56,984 nt of DNA from Candidatus Amarobacillus elongatus (GCA_016703545.1 JADJBX010000016.1:1-56984), one strand, 5' to 3'. Positions 11,859 to 20,474 are shown, counted from the first letter of the stretch. The notes: generated by a model from the letters alone, not told the origin. Program-made: numbers and translations.

Positions 11859-13814
11859 CTACGGCGTCGCGCCTTCCCTCATGTAGTCGCCGCGGCGCCG
11901 CATCGCCACCGCCGCGTCCTCGCCGACCGCCTGCTGGTCCTTCTGCGCCTGCTCCTGCGCGTACGTCATCTTGTAGAGGTTCGCGTAGATGCCGTCCCTC
12001 TCCAGCAGCTCATCGTGCGAACCCACTTCCGCCACCTGCCCCTTGTCCAGCACCACGATCCGGTCCGCCTCACGGATCGTCGATAGCCGGTGCGCGATGA
12101 CGAACGACGTGCGGTTCTTCAGCAGCTCCCGCAGCGCCTTCTGGATGATGACCTCCGTCTGCGTGTCCACGTACGCCGTCGCTTCATCCAGCACCAGGAT
12201 CCGCGGCGATGCCAGGATCGCCCGCGCGAAGCTGATCAGCTGCCGCTGCCCCACCGAGAGGTTCTGCCCCCGCTGCTGCAGCACCGTGTCGTACTGCTTC
12301 GGCAGCCGGCTGATGAATTCGTGTGCGCCCACCGCCGTCGCCGCTGCTTCCACCGCCTCGTGCGTCGCCTCCGGCCGCCCATAGGCGATGTTCTCCCGGA
12401 TGGTCCCGCTGAACAGGTACGGGTTCTGCAGCACCACGCCCATGTGGCGCGTCAGCGAACGCCGCTTCACATCGCGGATGTCGTGGCCATCGATGCGGAT
12501 CGCCCCGCCCGTCACCTCGTACCCGCGGCTCACCAGCGACGTGATCGTCGTCTTGCCCGCGCCCGTGTGCCCCACGAACGCGATCGTCTCGCCCGGCTTC
12601 ACGTGCAGGTCCACGTCCCGCAGGATTGGCACCCCCGGCACGTAGTGGAAGTCCACGTGGTCGAAATCGACCCGGCCCTCCACCTCCTCCAGCTCAATCG
12701 CGTTCGGCCGGTCCTGGATGCGCGGCTCCGTATCGAGCACCTGGAAGATGCGCTCGCCGCCCGCCATCGCGCGCTGAAGCATCGTGTATTGCAGCACCAG
12801 GTCCCGGATCGGGTCGAAGAATCGCGTCACGTAAATCGTGAACGACGTGAGGATGAGGAAGAACTTCGCCACATCCACGTCCGCCGCGTTCAGCGCCCGG
12901 AGCCCACCCACGATCACCACCGAGGCCATCGCAATCGCCACCGCGATCTCGATCACCGGCATGATCGCCGCGCTCAGCATGCCCGCCCACAGGTTCGCGT
13001 TCCGGTTCTCCTGGTTCAGCCGGTCGAACTGCCGCGCGTTCACGTCCTCGCGCGACATCGATTGCACCGCCCGCACGCCCGAGACGTTCTCCGCCAGCGT
13101 CCCGTACAGCGCGCTCACCTTCACGCGCACATTGATGAACGCCGCCCGCGCGTGCTTCGCCCAGAACACCATCAGCGCCACCAGCGGCGGCACGATCGCG
13201 AACGTCACCAGCGCCAGCTGCCAGTCCACCGTCAGCAGCACCACGACCACGATGGCGAGCCCGATGATGTCCATCGCGAACGTCAGCGTCCCCGAGGTCA
13301 GCAGGTCCTGCATCACCGTCACGTCGCTCGTGAGGCGGCTGATCATGCGGCCCACTTCCATCTCGTCGTAGAAGCTCAGCGAAAGGCCCTGCATATGGTC
13401 GTACATATCGGTGCGCAGCTTCAGCAGCAGCCGGTTGCCCAGCCACGCCGTCACCAGCTGCTGGCCCACCGCCGCCGCCAGGCTCGCCGCCGCCATGCCC
13501 AGCATCACCCCGAGCAGCACGTACACCCGGTCTTCGTCGCCCTTGATGCCCGCCTGCACCGTGAGGCCGATGACCAGCGGCTGCAGGAAGCTCGCCAGCG
13601 CCGTCACCAGCATGCACGCAAACGCCAGCGCCGCCTGCGGCTTGTACGCCGCCAGGTACGGCATGATCCGCCGCACCACCTGCGCGTCGTACACCTTCCC
13701 CAGCGCGTCGTCGTCCCAGTTATCCGCGCCGCGGTTCCCCCGCGGCCCGTTCATCTGGCCACCAATACCGGAACTCCAGCCGCCGGCACCGGCTCCGCCT
13801 CCCCACATACCCAT
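11859..13814 (-). CDS. ABC exporter half-transporter, subunit with the catalytic Walker B glutamate
   Basis: A 651-aa half-transporter: Gly-rich N-terminus, a six-helix membrane domain (about residues 60-370) and an ATPase domain (about 385-620). Walker A is GHTGAGKTT, the Q-loop VLQNPYLF, and Walker B LVLDEATAYVD with the catalytic Glu intact. The switch His is in VIAHRLST. Its signature is LSVGQ instead of LSGGQ. Together with the partner gene's defects this predicts a heterodimer with one good ATP site, as in TM287/288 and BmrCD. Its ATG overlaps the partner's TAA (TAATG), so translation is coupled. Likely exports lipids or drugs; the substrate cannot be read from sequence. Confidence 0.92.
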   Translation of the reverse strand: MGMWGGGAGAGGWSSGIGGQMNGPRGNRGADNWDDDALGKVYDAQVVRRIMPYLAAYKPQAALAFACMLVTALASFLQPLVIGLTVQAGIKGDEDRVYVLLGVMLGMAAASLAAAVGQQLVTAWLGNRLLLKLRTDMYDHMQGLSLSFYDEMEVGRMISRLTSDVTVMQDLLTSGTLTFAMDIIGLAIVVVVLLTVDWQLALVTFAIVPPLVALMVFWAKHARAAFINVRVKVSALYGTLAENVSGVRAVQSMSREDVNARQFDRLNQENRNANLWAGMLSAAIMPVIEIAVAIAMASVVIVGGLRALNAADVDVAKFFLILTSFTIYVTRFFDPIRDLVLQYTMLQRAMAGGERIFQVLDTEPRIQDRPNAIELEEVEGRVDFDHVDFHYVPGVPILRDVDLHVKPGETIAFVGHTGAGKTTITSLVSRGYEVTGGAIRIDGHDIRDVKRRSLTRHMGVVLQNPYLFSGTIRENIAYGRPEATHEAVEAAATAVGAHEFISRLPKQYDTVLQQRGQNLSVGQRQLISFARAILASPRILVLDEATAYVDTQTEVIIQKALRELLKNRTSFVIAHRLSTIREADRIVVLDKGQVAEVGSHDELLERDGIYANLYKMTYAQEQAQKDQQAVGEDAAVAMRRRGDYMREGATP

Positions 13815-15661
13815 TACTGCACCTCCTGCGCGCTCGCGCCCGCCGGCGCATCCGCGGCTCGCTCCACCACATCCGGCGTCGCCCGCCCCAGCGCCTCTTC
13901 CTGGTCCTTCAGTTCCAGGTCGAAGATGTTCCGGTAGAGCCCCGGCTGCGTAATCAGCTCCTCGTGCCGGCCCCGCTGCACCACCGTGCCCCGGTCCAGC
14001 ACCACAATCTCGTCCGCCCGCATCACCGTCCGCAGCCGCTGTGCGATGACGAACGTCGTCCGCCCTTCCATCAGCTCGTTCAGCGCCTGCCGGATGAGCA
14101 GCTCCGTCTGCGAGTCCACGCTCGAGGTCGAGTCATCGAAAATCAGGATGCGCGGGTCCAGGAGCAGCGTCCGCGCGATTGCCAGCCGCTGCTTCTGGCC
14201 GCCCGAGAGCGTCACGCCCCGCTCGCCGACCCACTCCTCGTACCCGTAGGGCAGGCTCATGATGAAGTCGTGGATGCGGGCCGCCTTCGCCGCCCGTTCG
14301 ATCTCTTCCTGCGTCGCCTCCGGCCGGCCGTAGGCGATGTTCTCCCGGATCGTCCCGATGAACAGGAACACATCCTGCTGGACGATGCCGATGCTGCGGC
14401 GCAGCGAATCGAGCGTCACATCGCGCACGTCCACGCCGTCGATCGTGATCCGCCCCGCCGTCACGTCGTAGAACCGCGGGATCAGGTTCACCACCGTCGA
14501 TTTGCCGCTCCCCGTCGGGCCCAGCAGCGCCACCACCTTGCCCGGCGGCGCATCGATATCGATGCCCGAGAGCACCGCGCTCAGCTTGTCGTAGCCGAAG
14601 CCCACCCCTTCGAAGCGCACATGGCCGCGCACCTCGCCCATCACCGCCGCACCCGGCTTCTCCTGCACCGCCGATTGCGCATCGATCAGTTCGAAAATCC
14701 GCTCCGACGACGCGATTGCGCGCGAGAAGAACGTCACCGCGAAGCCCGTCATCCGCACCGGCATCTGGAGCAGGTTCAGCCACAGCGTGAACGTGATCAG
14801 GTCCCCCGGGCGAAGGTCTCCCCGCGCGATGAAGAGCGCACCCACGCCCACCGTTAGCGCCACCTGGAACTGCCCCAGCCCCTGCAGGAACGGCTGCTGC
14901 CCCGCCTGGATGCGCGAGGCCTTGTAGCTCAGGTTCGCCTGCTTCTGCGAAGCCTCCCGGAACTTCTCGCTTTCGAACTGCTCCCGGCTAAACGCCTTCA
15001 CCACGCGGATGCCCGTCAGCCCTTCTTCGGCCACTTGTGTCATCTCGGCCTGGTTCTGCTGAATCTCCAGCCACAGCGGCCGCACCTTCCGCGCCATCAC
15101 GTACGAGCGCCAGATGATGATCGGGATGCTCAGCACAGAGACCGCCGCCAGCTGCCAGTTGATGGCGAACATGCCCACCACCGAGATCGCCAGGATGAGG
15201 ATGATGTACCCCACCCGCAGCAACCCCATGTTGATGTACATGCGGATGCCTTCCACATCCTGCGTCACCCGCGACATGATCTGCCCCGTCTGCGCGTTGT
15301 CGTGGTACGCGTAGCTCAGCCGCTGCAGGTTCGTGTAAATGTCGTTTCGTATGTCGTAGGCGACCTTCTGCCCCAGCGATTCGCCGAGGTACTGCTGCCC
15401 GAACTGCGCGATCCCGCGTCCAATCGCGAACGCCACAATCGCCAGCGCCGAGAAGATCAGCAGCCGCTCGTTGCCATCGAGCCCGACCACCCGGTCGCCC
15501 GAGGCGTCGTACACCGGCTTCAGGCCGAATTGCACCGCGTAGCGCACCAGCAGCGGGCTCACCATCACGAACGATGCCGAGAGGATGACGCTCAGCCACG
15601 CCAGCGCGAACTGCTTTCGATAAGGACGGATGTAGTGGTTTAGCCGAAAAAGATGCCGCAC
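13814..15661 (-). CDS. ABC exporter half-transporter, subunit with degenerate ATPase residues
   Basis: A 615-aa half-transporter, first gene of the pair. The membrane domain covers about residues 15-310 and the ATPase domain about 335-570. Walker A GPTGSGKST and signature LSGGQ are normal. The catalytic Glu after Walker B is Asp (LIFDDSTSSVD) and the switch His is Gln (VIAQRLRT). These are the classic changes of the non-hydrolysing subunit in heterodimeric exporters. Its LSGGQ would complete the active site with the partner's Walker motifs. The GTG start is preceded by GGGGGGAAG at suitable spacing. A weak -10-like TGATAC lies further upstream. Confidence 0.92.
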   Translation of the reverse strand: MRHLFRLNHYIRPYRKQFALAWLSVILSASFVMVSPLLVRYAVQFGLKPVYDASGDRVVGLDGNERLLIFSALAIVAFAIGRGIAQFGQQYLGESLGQKVAYDIRNDIYTNLQRLSYAYHDNAQTGQIMSRVTQDVEGIRMYINMGLLRVGYIILILAISVVGMFAINWQLAAVSVLSIPIIIWRSYVMARKVRPLWLEIQQNQAEMTQVAEEGLTGIRVVKAFSREQFESEKFREASQKQANLSYKASRIQAGQQPFLQGLGQFQVALTVGVGALFIARGDLRPGDLITFTLWLNLLQMPVRMTGFAVTFFSRAIASSERIFELIDAQSAVQEKPGAAVMGEVRGHVRFEGVGFGYDKLSAVLSGIDIDAPPGKVVALLGPTGSGKSTVVNLIPRFYDVTAGRITIDGVDVRDVTLDSLRRSIGIVQQDVFLFIGTIRENIAYGRPEATQEEIERAAKAARIHDFIMSLPYGYEEWVGERGVTLSGGQKQRLAIARTLLLDPRILIFDDSTSSVDSQTELLIRQALNELMEGRTTFVIAQRLRTVMRADEIVVLDRGTVVQRGRHEELITQPGLYRNIFDLELKDQEEALGRATPDVVERAADAPAGASAQEVQ

Positions 15662-15802
15662 GGACTTCCCCCCGTTGCCGGGACCGTATCACACTCTAAC
15701 GCGCACGTAAATGTCAGCGTTTCCCCCGCGCACCCGTTCCTTACGTTGAGCACGGATTCGAGCGGCCCCGGCCCCGCTGCGAGCGCCCTCGATGGGAGGA
15801 AT

Positions 15803-16518
15803 CTACGCGCCCATGTTTTCGAGGGCCAGTACCGAATCGAACGCCATTCGTAAAAGCGCCGTCTCCCCGTTCGCGATCGCCTCATCCCCCGCCCACGTCT
15901 CGTGCGCGCCCACCCGGTCCACCGCCAGGCAGATGCACCCCGCCGCCAGCCCCCGCGCCAGCGCCACCGTGAAAATCGCCGCCGCCTCCATCTCCACCGC
16001 GATCACCCCGCGCGCCCGCCACCGCTCCCAGCGGTCCCCCTGCTGGTAGAACGCGTCCTCGCTCACGAACAGCCCCGTGTGGACGGCGCGATCCCCCGCC
16101 GCCGCCACATCCACCAGCGCCCGCGTCACCGCGAAATCCGCCACCGGCGCGAACGGCTCGTTCTCCACGTACTGCCGCGTCGTCCCGCACAGCGGCACCG
16201 ATGCCGTGGCGATGCAGAAATCGAGCACGTTCACCCGGTTCGCCACCGCCCCGCACGTTCCCGCGCGGATCACCGTCCGCACCCCAGCGCCGCCAGCTCC
16301 TCCGTCACGATCGCCGCCGTCGGGCCGCCCATGCCCGTCGTCTGCACCGTTAGCCGGTGGCCCCGCCAGCTGCCCGTCACCCCCAGCAGCCCCCGCCGTT
16401 CGTTATAGATGGTGGGCGAATCGAGCATCGCCGCCGCGCGCGCCGCCCGGAGCGGATCCCCCACGAGAATCGCGGCCGGCGCAACCGCCCCCGCCTCGGC
16501 ACGGATATGGATCGGCAT
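15803..16518 (-). CDS. Purine nucleoside / uridine phosphorylase family protein (one frameshift)
   Basis: Enzymes of this family split nucleosides with phosphate to give base and ribose-1-phosphate. The repaired product is about 239 aa. It has the nucleotide-phosphorylase motifs ILVGDPLRA (about residue 18), TTGMGGPTAAIV (about 60), AGTCGAV (about 91) and the signature VEMEAAAIF (about 185). The frame breaks at a C run (16282-16285) that is one base short. Adding a G on the coding strand joins ELAALG to VRTVIRAGTCGAV perfectly. The ATG overlaps the stop of the upstream small membrane gene (TGATG), with GGAGG just before it. DeoD-like purine specificity versus Udp-like uridine specificity is undecided. 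Confidence 0.85.
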
Positions 16519-16730
16519 CAGGGCCTCCCGCCTGTGAGCATGCGAAGGGGCAGCGTGAACAGCGCCACCACCAGCCGGATCGCCGCCGCCGCGAGATCGA
16601 ACGCCGCCCCCACCAGCCGCAACGGCAACGTCAGCAGCCAGAACACCGGGTACAGCAGCAGGAACAGGACCGCGAGCGGCCAGCAAACGACAAGCAGGAC
16701 CAGGAAGAGCAGGAGCTTCACCACAATCAC
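16518..16730 (-). CDS. Small two-helix membrane protein
   Basis: A 70-aa hydrophobic protein. Two membrane segments lie at about residues 4-35 (LLLFLVLLVVCWPLAVLFLL) and 40-62, with an arginine after each. Family not recognised. The stop overlaps the start of the nucleoside phosphorylase gene, so the two are co-translated. A TAAAAT -10-like box (16766-16761, minus strand) lies about 30 nt before the GTG. It is divergent from the riboswitch transcript. Confidence 0.6.
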   Translation of the reverse strand: MIVVKLLLFLVLLVVCWPLAVLFLLLYPVFWLLTLPLRLVGAAFDLAAAAIRLVVALFTLPLRMLTGGRP

Positions 16731-16775
16731 GAATCCCCCGCGGCCCGCCTCGTGAAGCAGATTTTACTCCCCCGT

Positions 16776-16782
16776 TATAGAT
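16776..16782 (+). promoter_or_regulatory. Probable -10 of the riboswitch transcript
   Basis: TATAGAT about 30 nt upstream of the aptamer core. No convincing -35 is seen. Confidence 0.45.
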
Positions 16783-16807
16783 ACGTTCGCATCCATGTGG
16801 TACAACT

Positions 16808-17010
16808 CGAATTGCCGAATCCACTGGCAACGGTGGAACGGGGGAACCATCGAAGAGAGTCGAGTGCCGAAGGAACGAAACAGGGGAGCCCTCGGGCGCA
16901 CACCCTTGTCTCCTTTCTCAGAACTCCTTTCTCTTCACCGGGGTGAATCTCCATCCGTGGAGTAGGTGACTCCCCTCACCGAACCCGTCAGCTAACCCCG
17001 TAGGCGTGAA
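16808..17010 (+). promoter_or_regulatory. Cyclic-di-AMP riboswitch (ydaO/yuaA type)
   Basis: Nearly all invariant blocks of the ydaO/yuaA aptamer appear in order. TTGCCGAATCC is at 16812-16822 and ACGGGGGAACCA at 16838-16849. GGGGTGAATC (16940-16949) is followed by a small TCCA/TGGA hairpin and GTAGGTGA. CCCGTCAGCTAACCCCG (16984-17000) then AGGC closes the core. A variable arm of about 90 nt separates blocks two and three, longer than in textbook examples. It should sense c-di-AMP and control the 60-aa zinc-ribbon gene 125 nt downstream. A GC hairpin at about 17012-17040 without a U tract may be part of the expression platform. Confidence 0.95.
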
Positions 17011-17132
17011 GGGAGAGGCGCGGCAGCCGCTAAGCCTGCCTCAGTCCTCTCGAGCCCCGGATGATGCCGTTCGCCCCGCGTGGTTCCCACCGCGCGCGTC
17101 GTCCCCATCACCCCCGCACTGGAGGACCCCGC

Positions 17133-17315
17133 GTGATCCGTAACCAGTCCCAGCCGTGGTGGCGCCGCCTCATCGGCGAAGCCATGGTCCCCGCCTACGT
17201 CACCGTGCGCTCGGCCGATGCTCGCCGTTGCCCCGAATGCCGCTCAGCCTACGAACCCCGCGACCGCTACTGCCCCGATTGCAAAGTCGTGGTGCCGGAG
17301 TGGCGCTTCGGATAG
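17133..17315 (+). CDS. 60-aa zinc-ribbon protein under c-di-AMP riboswitch control
   Basis: The protein begins VIRNQSQPWWRRLIGEAM and carries two CxxC knuckles, CPECRSAYEPRDRYCPDC (about residues 32-49), which should bind one zinc. Nothing else is recognisable and the function is unknown. The GTG at 17133 is chosen because GGAGG lies 7 nt before it. The in-frame ATGs at 17061/17064 lack any ribosome site. Only the riboswitch lies upstream and a strong terminator follows, so it looks monocistronic. c-di-AMP riboswitches usually control osmolyte or potassium transport and cell-wall hydrolases, which makes this target unusual. Confidence 0.75.
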   Translation: MIRNQSQPWWRRLIGEAMVPAYVTVRSADARRCPECRSAYEPRDRYCPDCKVVVPEWRFG

Positions 17316-17336
17316 AGCCGTTCCGTTCCCTCCTCC

Positions 17337-17364
17337 TGTGTGCCGCTTCCCCTGGCGGCACACA
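17337..17364 (+). terminator. Hairpin after the zinc-ribbon gene
   Basis: 10-bp stem TGTGTGCCGC / GCGGCACACA with an 8-nt loop, directly before a second, stronger hairpin. Confidence 0.5.
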
Positions 17365-17369
17365 CCCGG

Positions 17370-17407
17370 CAGGCCACCCGCTTCCCCCGGGTGGCCTGTT
17401 TGGGTTT
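17370..17407 (+). terminator. Intrinsic terminator
   Basis: 11-bp stem CAGGCCACCCG / CGGGTGGCCTG with a 7-nt loop, followed by TTTGGGTTT. It separates the zinc-ribbon gene from the MFS gene. Confidence 0.85.
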
Positions 17408-17446
17408 CCCGCCCCCTCCCGCGGCCGCCCTAACTCCCGTGCCGTG

Positions 17447-17452
17447 TACAGT
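17447..17452 (+). promoter_or_regulatory. -10 element of the MFS gene
   Basis: TACAGT, 6 nt before the GTG at 17459. This supports that start and a leaderless mRNA. Confidence 0.6.
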
Positions 17453-17458
17453 CTCACC

Positions 17459-18682
17459 GTGCCCGGCCGCTTCTCCGCCACCTTCGCCGCCTTCCAGAGC
17501 CGCGATTTCACCGTCCTCTGGTTCGGCACCCTCTTCGCGTTCATCGCCTTCTTTATGTCGACCGTGGTCCAGGGCATCGTCGCCTTCGATCTCAGCGGCA
17601 ACAACCGCGCCGTCGGCTTCGTCGTCTTCGCCCAGGGCATCGCCCAGCTCGCCCTCGGCCCCTTCGGCGGCGCACTCGCCGACCGCCTCTCGAAGAAGCT
17701 CGTCATCCTCGTTTGCCAGTCCGTGATTATGGTCTGCTTCTTCGTGCTCGCCGCCCTCGTCGCCACCGATGCCATCCGCGTGCCCCTGCTCGCCGCCGGC
17801 TCCTTCGTCATCGGCTCGTCGTTCTCGTTCCTTGGCCCCTCGCGCCAATCGTTCATGGTCGAAATGGTCGATGCCGAGAAGCGCGGCAACGCCGTCGCCC
17901 TCAGCCAGGTCGCCGGCAACGCGTCGCGCATCATCGGGCCCCTGCTCGCCGCCGGCGTCCTCGCCATCGACCGCCTGGGTACCGCCGGCGCCTACCTCGC
18001 GATGGGCCTGCTCTACGTCGGCACCGTGGGCGCCACCATCTCCCTCCCCCGCGGCGCCCCGCCCGCCCCCGCGCAGGGCCGCAGCGTCCTCGCCGATGTC
18101 CTCATCGGCTTCCGCTATGTCGCCGCGCACCCCCGCATCCGCACCCTCATCCTCTCCTACGTCCTCATCATCATGGCCGGCTTCTCGTACGTGACCGTCC
18201 TCCCCGGGCTGGTCGAAAACGAACTCAACCGCAGCGCCGGCAGCATCACCCTCCTGCTCGGCGTCAGCGCCGTCGGCGGCCTCTCCGCGAGCCTCTACGT
18301 CGCCTCGCTCGCCGATACCCCCCGCGCCCGCCGCGTCTACACCCTGATGACCCTCATCTTCGGCATCTCCCTCGCCGCCAGCGGCTTCGCGCCCACCTAC
18401 CTCCTCCTCGCCGTCGGCATGTTCGGCATCGGCGTCGGCAGCGGCGGCTTCCAGACCCTCAACGGCGCGCTCGTCTCGCACATGACCGAGCCCGCCTACT
18501 TCGGACGCGTCATCTCCCTCACCTTCCTCGCCTTCGCCGCCTCCAGCGTCCTCGCCCTCCCCATCGGCATCTTCGCCGACGTCGCGGGCGAACGTGCCAC
18601 CCTCGTCACGATGGGCGCATCAGTCATGGTCATCGTCGCCGCCTTCAGCCTCGCCGCGCGCAGCCGGGCCGCTAGCGGTTAG
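17459..18682 (+). CDS. MFS transporter (MFS_3 / EntS-like)
   Basis: A 407-aa integral membrane protein of the major facilitator superfamily, closest in style to the MFS_3 exporters (EntS, drug and siderophore efflux). It opens with FQSRDFTVLWFGTLFAFIA, typical of that group. The inter-helix motif GGALADRLSKK lies after TM2 (about residue 63). About 12 hydrophobic segments and a proline-rich central loop (GAPPAPAQGRS) are visible. Substrate unknown. The start is fixed by a -10 box 6 nt upstream. It is followed by a long heptad-repeat palindrome. Confidence 0.88.
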   Translation: MPGRFSATFAAFQSRDFTVLWFGTLFAFIAFFMSTVVQGIVAFDLSGNNRAVGFVVFAQGIAQLALGPFGGALADRLSKKLVILVCQSVIMVCFFVLAALVATDAIRVPLLAAGSFVIGSSFSFLGPSRQSFMVEMVDAEKRGNAVALSQVAGNASRIIGPLLAAGVLAIDRLGTAGAYLAMGLLYVGTVGATISLPRGAPPAPAQGRSVLADVLIGFRYVAAHPRIRTLILSYVLIIMAGFSYVTVLPGLVENELNRSAGSITLLLGVSAVGGLSASLYVASLADTPRARRVYTLMTLIFGISLAASGFAPTYLLLAVGMFGIGVGSGGFQTLNGALVSHMTEPAYFGRVISLTFLAFAASSVLALPIGIFADVAGERATLVTMGASVMVIVAAFSLAARSRAASG

Positions 18683-19069
18683 CCGTTGGCCGCTGGCCGC
18701 TGGCCGTTGATGGCTGTCGGCTCTCGGCCGTCGGCGTGACCAGACGCGAGCCACCAAACCGAGCCGCGAACGGTAGCGGGAAGCGGTTGGCCGTGAGCCG
18801 TTAGCCGTTGGCGGTTGGCCGTTGGCGGCGCGAGCGTCACTCCCGTCACCGAAAACTCCCGCGCGTGGCCACGCCGACGGCCACTAGCGGCTAGCGGCCA
18901 GCCGCCAACCGACAGCCGGCAGCCCCCGCGCGTGGCCACCGACAGCCGACAGCCGACAGCCCCCGCGCGTGGCCACACAGCCGACAGCCCCCCGCACGTG
19001 GCCACACCGACAGCCGAGAGCCGACGGCCACTAGCGGCCAGCGGCCAGCGGCCAACCGCTAACGCCCCC
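18683..19069. repeat. Palindromic heptad-repeat element, copy A (upstream of the EamA gene)
   Basis: About 390 bp without a gene. The outer arms are imperfect 7-bp repeats (TTGGCCG, CTGGCCG, TCGGCTC types) on the left and their complements on the right (GGCCAGC, ACAGCCG, CCAACCG types), so the whole element can fold back on itself. The centre holds GTCACCGAAAA (18845-18855) and GTGGCCAC (18865-18872), both shared with copy B at 19505-19748. The right end leads into the TATACT box of the EamA gene. Confidence 0.8.
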
Positions 19070-19075
19070 TATACT
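19070..19075 (+). promoter_or_regulatory. -10 element of the EamA gene
   Basis: A perfect TATACT, 6 nt before the ATG at 19082, directly at the end of the repeat element. Leaderless layout. Confidence 0.7.
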
Positions 19076-19081
19076 CCCCCC

Positions 19082-19501
19082 ATGGGCTGGCTCGCCTTCG
19101 CACTGCTCTCCGCCGCCGCCGCCGCGGCCACCGCCATCCTCGCCAAGATCGGCGTCAAGGATGTCAACTCCAACCTCGCCACCGCCATCCGCACCGTCGT
19201 CATCCTCACCTTTGCCTGGGGCATCGTCTGCGCCACCGGCGCCCAGCGAGACCTCGGCCGCCTCTCCGGCCACACCGTCCTCTTCCTCGTCCTCAGCGGC
19301 ATCGCCACGGGTGCCTCGTGGCTCTTCTACTTCCGCGCACTGCAACTCGGCAAGGCCTCCCAGGTCGCCCCCATCGACAAGCTCTCCGTCGTCCTCACCA
19401 TCGCCTTCGCCGCCACCTTCCTGGGCGAAGGCATCGGCTGGCAGGTCGCCGCCGGCGCCGCCCTCGTCGCCTGTGGCACGATCCTGATCGCGCTTGGGTG
19501 A
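19082..19501 (+). CDS. Single-domain EamA (DMT family) transporter
   Basis: A 139-aa membrane protein consisting of one EamA repeat with five hydrophobic helices. It starts MGWLAFALLSAAAAAATAIL, carries the family ASWLFYFRALQLGKASQVAP segment (about residue 79), and ends with the FLGEGIGWQ...GTILIALG helix pair. Full DMT exporters have two such repeats, so this one would have to work as a dimer, as small DMT proteins do. The substrate is unknown. It sits alone between two related palindromic repeat elements, as if it had travelled with them or been insulated by them. Confidence 0.85.
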   Translation: MGWLAFALLSAAAAAATAILAKIGVKDVNSNLATAIRTVVILTFAWGIVCATGAQRDLGRLSGHTVLFLVLSGIATGASWLFYFRALQLGKASQVAPIDKLSVVLTIAFAATFLGEGIGWQVAAGAALVACGTILIALG

Positions 19502-19504
19502 GAG

Positions 19505-19748
19505 GGAGCCGTTGGCGGCTGGCCGCTAATGCTGTCGGCTCTCGGCCGTCGGCCGTCGGCGTGACCACACGCTGGCCAAGCCCCACAAAACCCAGCGTCC
19601 CTATGCGAGCGTCTGGCCGCTGGCCGCTGGCCGCTAGCAGCGGGGCCGTTGCCCCCCGTCACCGAAAAGTCCCCCACAAGTGGCCACACCGACAGCCGAC
19701 AGCCGAGCCACGGCCACTAACGGCCAGCCGCCAACAGCCAGCGGCTCC
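19505..19748. repeat. Palindromic heptad-repeat element, copy B (downstream of the EamA gene)
   Basis: Same design as copy A. The left arm GGAGCCGTTGGCGGCTGGCC is matched by the complement of the right end. Inner CTGTCGG/CTCTCGG/CCGTCGG heptads mirror ACAGCCG units. The core GTCACCGAAAA (19658-19668) and GTGGCCAC (19680-19687) is repeated. It fills most of the gap from the EamA stop to bcp. From 19749 to 19843 I see no feature. Confidence 0.8.
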
Positions 19749-19843
19749 CCAGGTACGCCCGCTCACCCTTCCCGCTCCCACAAACATCGACAATAGGTGG
19801 ACAACACTCTGGGCACGCTGCCCCCCGATCGGACCTCGATACC

Positions 19844-20299
19844 ATGCTCAACGTGGGAACCCCCGCACCCGACCTCACCGGCGAACTCGACGACGGCTCC
19901 ACCTTCAACCTCGCCGATTACCGCGGCAGGCAGCCCGTCGTCCTCTACTTCTACCCAAAGGACTTCACCGGCGGCTGCACCCGCCAGGCCTGCAGCTTCC
20001 GCGATAACTACGGCGAAATCACCCGCCGCGGCGCCCTCCTCGTCGGCGTCAGCAGCGACGACGCCGACCGCCACACCGCCTTCCGTGACCGCCACCAGCT
20101 CCCCTTCCCCCTCCTCGCCGACCCCGCCGGCACCGCCATCGAAGCGTTCGACGCGAAGGGCCCGTTCGGCATCGGCAAGGCCCGCGTCACCTACGTCATC
20201 GACCGCGAAGGCGTCATCCGCTCCGTCATCCGCCACGACCTGCGCGTCGACCGCCACGTGCCCGACGTCGTCGCCGCGCTCGATGCGCTGAACCCCTAG
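19844..20299 (+). CDS. bcp: Bcp-type peroxiredoxin (thiol peroxidase)
   Basis: A cytosolic thiol peroxidase that reduces hydrogen peroxide and organic hydroperoxides. The 151-aa length is typical. The peroxidatic Cys is in YPKDFTGGCTRQACSFRD (Cys at about residue 46) and the usual resolving Cys of the alpha-type BCPs five residues later (QAC). The canonical TPGCT has Gly for Pro here. TYVIDREGVIR near residue 120 is the normal thioredoxin-fold beta hairpin. No clear -10 with leaderless spacing and no ribosome site are seen, so initiation is not explained. Confidence 0.93.
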   Translation: MLNVGTPAPDLTGELDDGSTFNLADYRGRQPVVLYFYPKDFTGGCTRQACSFRDNYGEITRRGALLVGVSSDDADRHTAFRDRHQLPFPLLADPAGTAIEAFDAKGPFGIGKARVTYVIDREGVIRSVIRHDLRVDRHVPDVVAALDALNP

Positions 20300-20474
20300 G
20301 GGAGCCCCCTCGTCCCGTGAAGGACGCCCAATCCCCTCCTTTTTACGCACGTTTTACACCCGCGTGCCATACCGGCCGTCAAAAGGCGGCATGGTTGTGG
20401 TGCGCGTACCAAGGGCCGTTGTTACCGTTGAGTCACCGATCGTGCCGGAAATGTACGGCACCGGGGAGGAATCG

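Noticed and set aside
15640..15885. Minus-strand 81-codon frame between the ABC and phosphorylase genes
   Set aside because: Overlaps the phosphorylase 3' end, has no start signals and no recognisable content.
17061..17132. ATG start for the zinc-ribbon gene
   Set aside because: No ribosome site, unusual composition, and a GGAGG placed correctly for the GTG at 17133.
18683..19069. CRISPR array
   Set aside because: The repeats are 7 bp, contiguous and imperfect, with no spacers of constant length and no cas genes.
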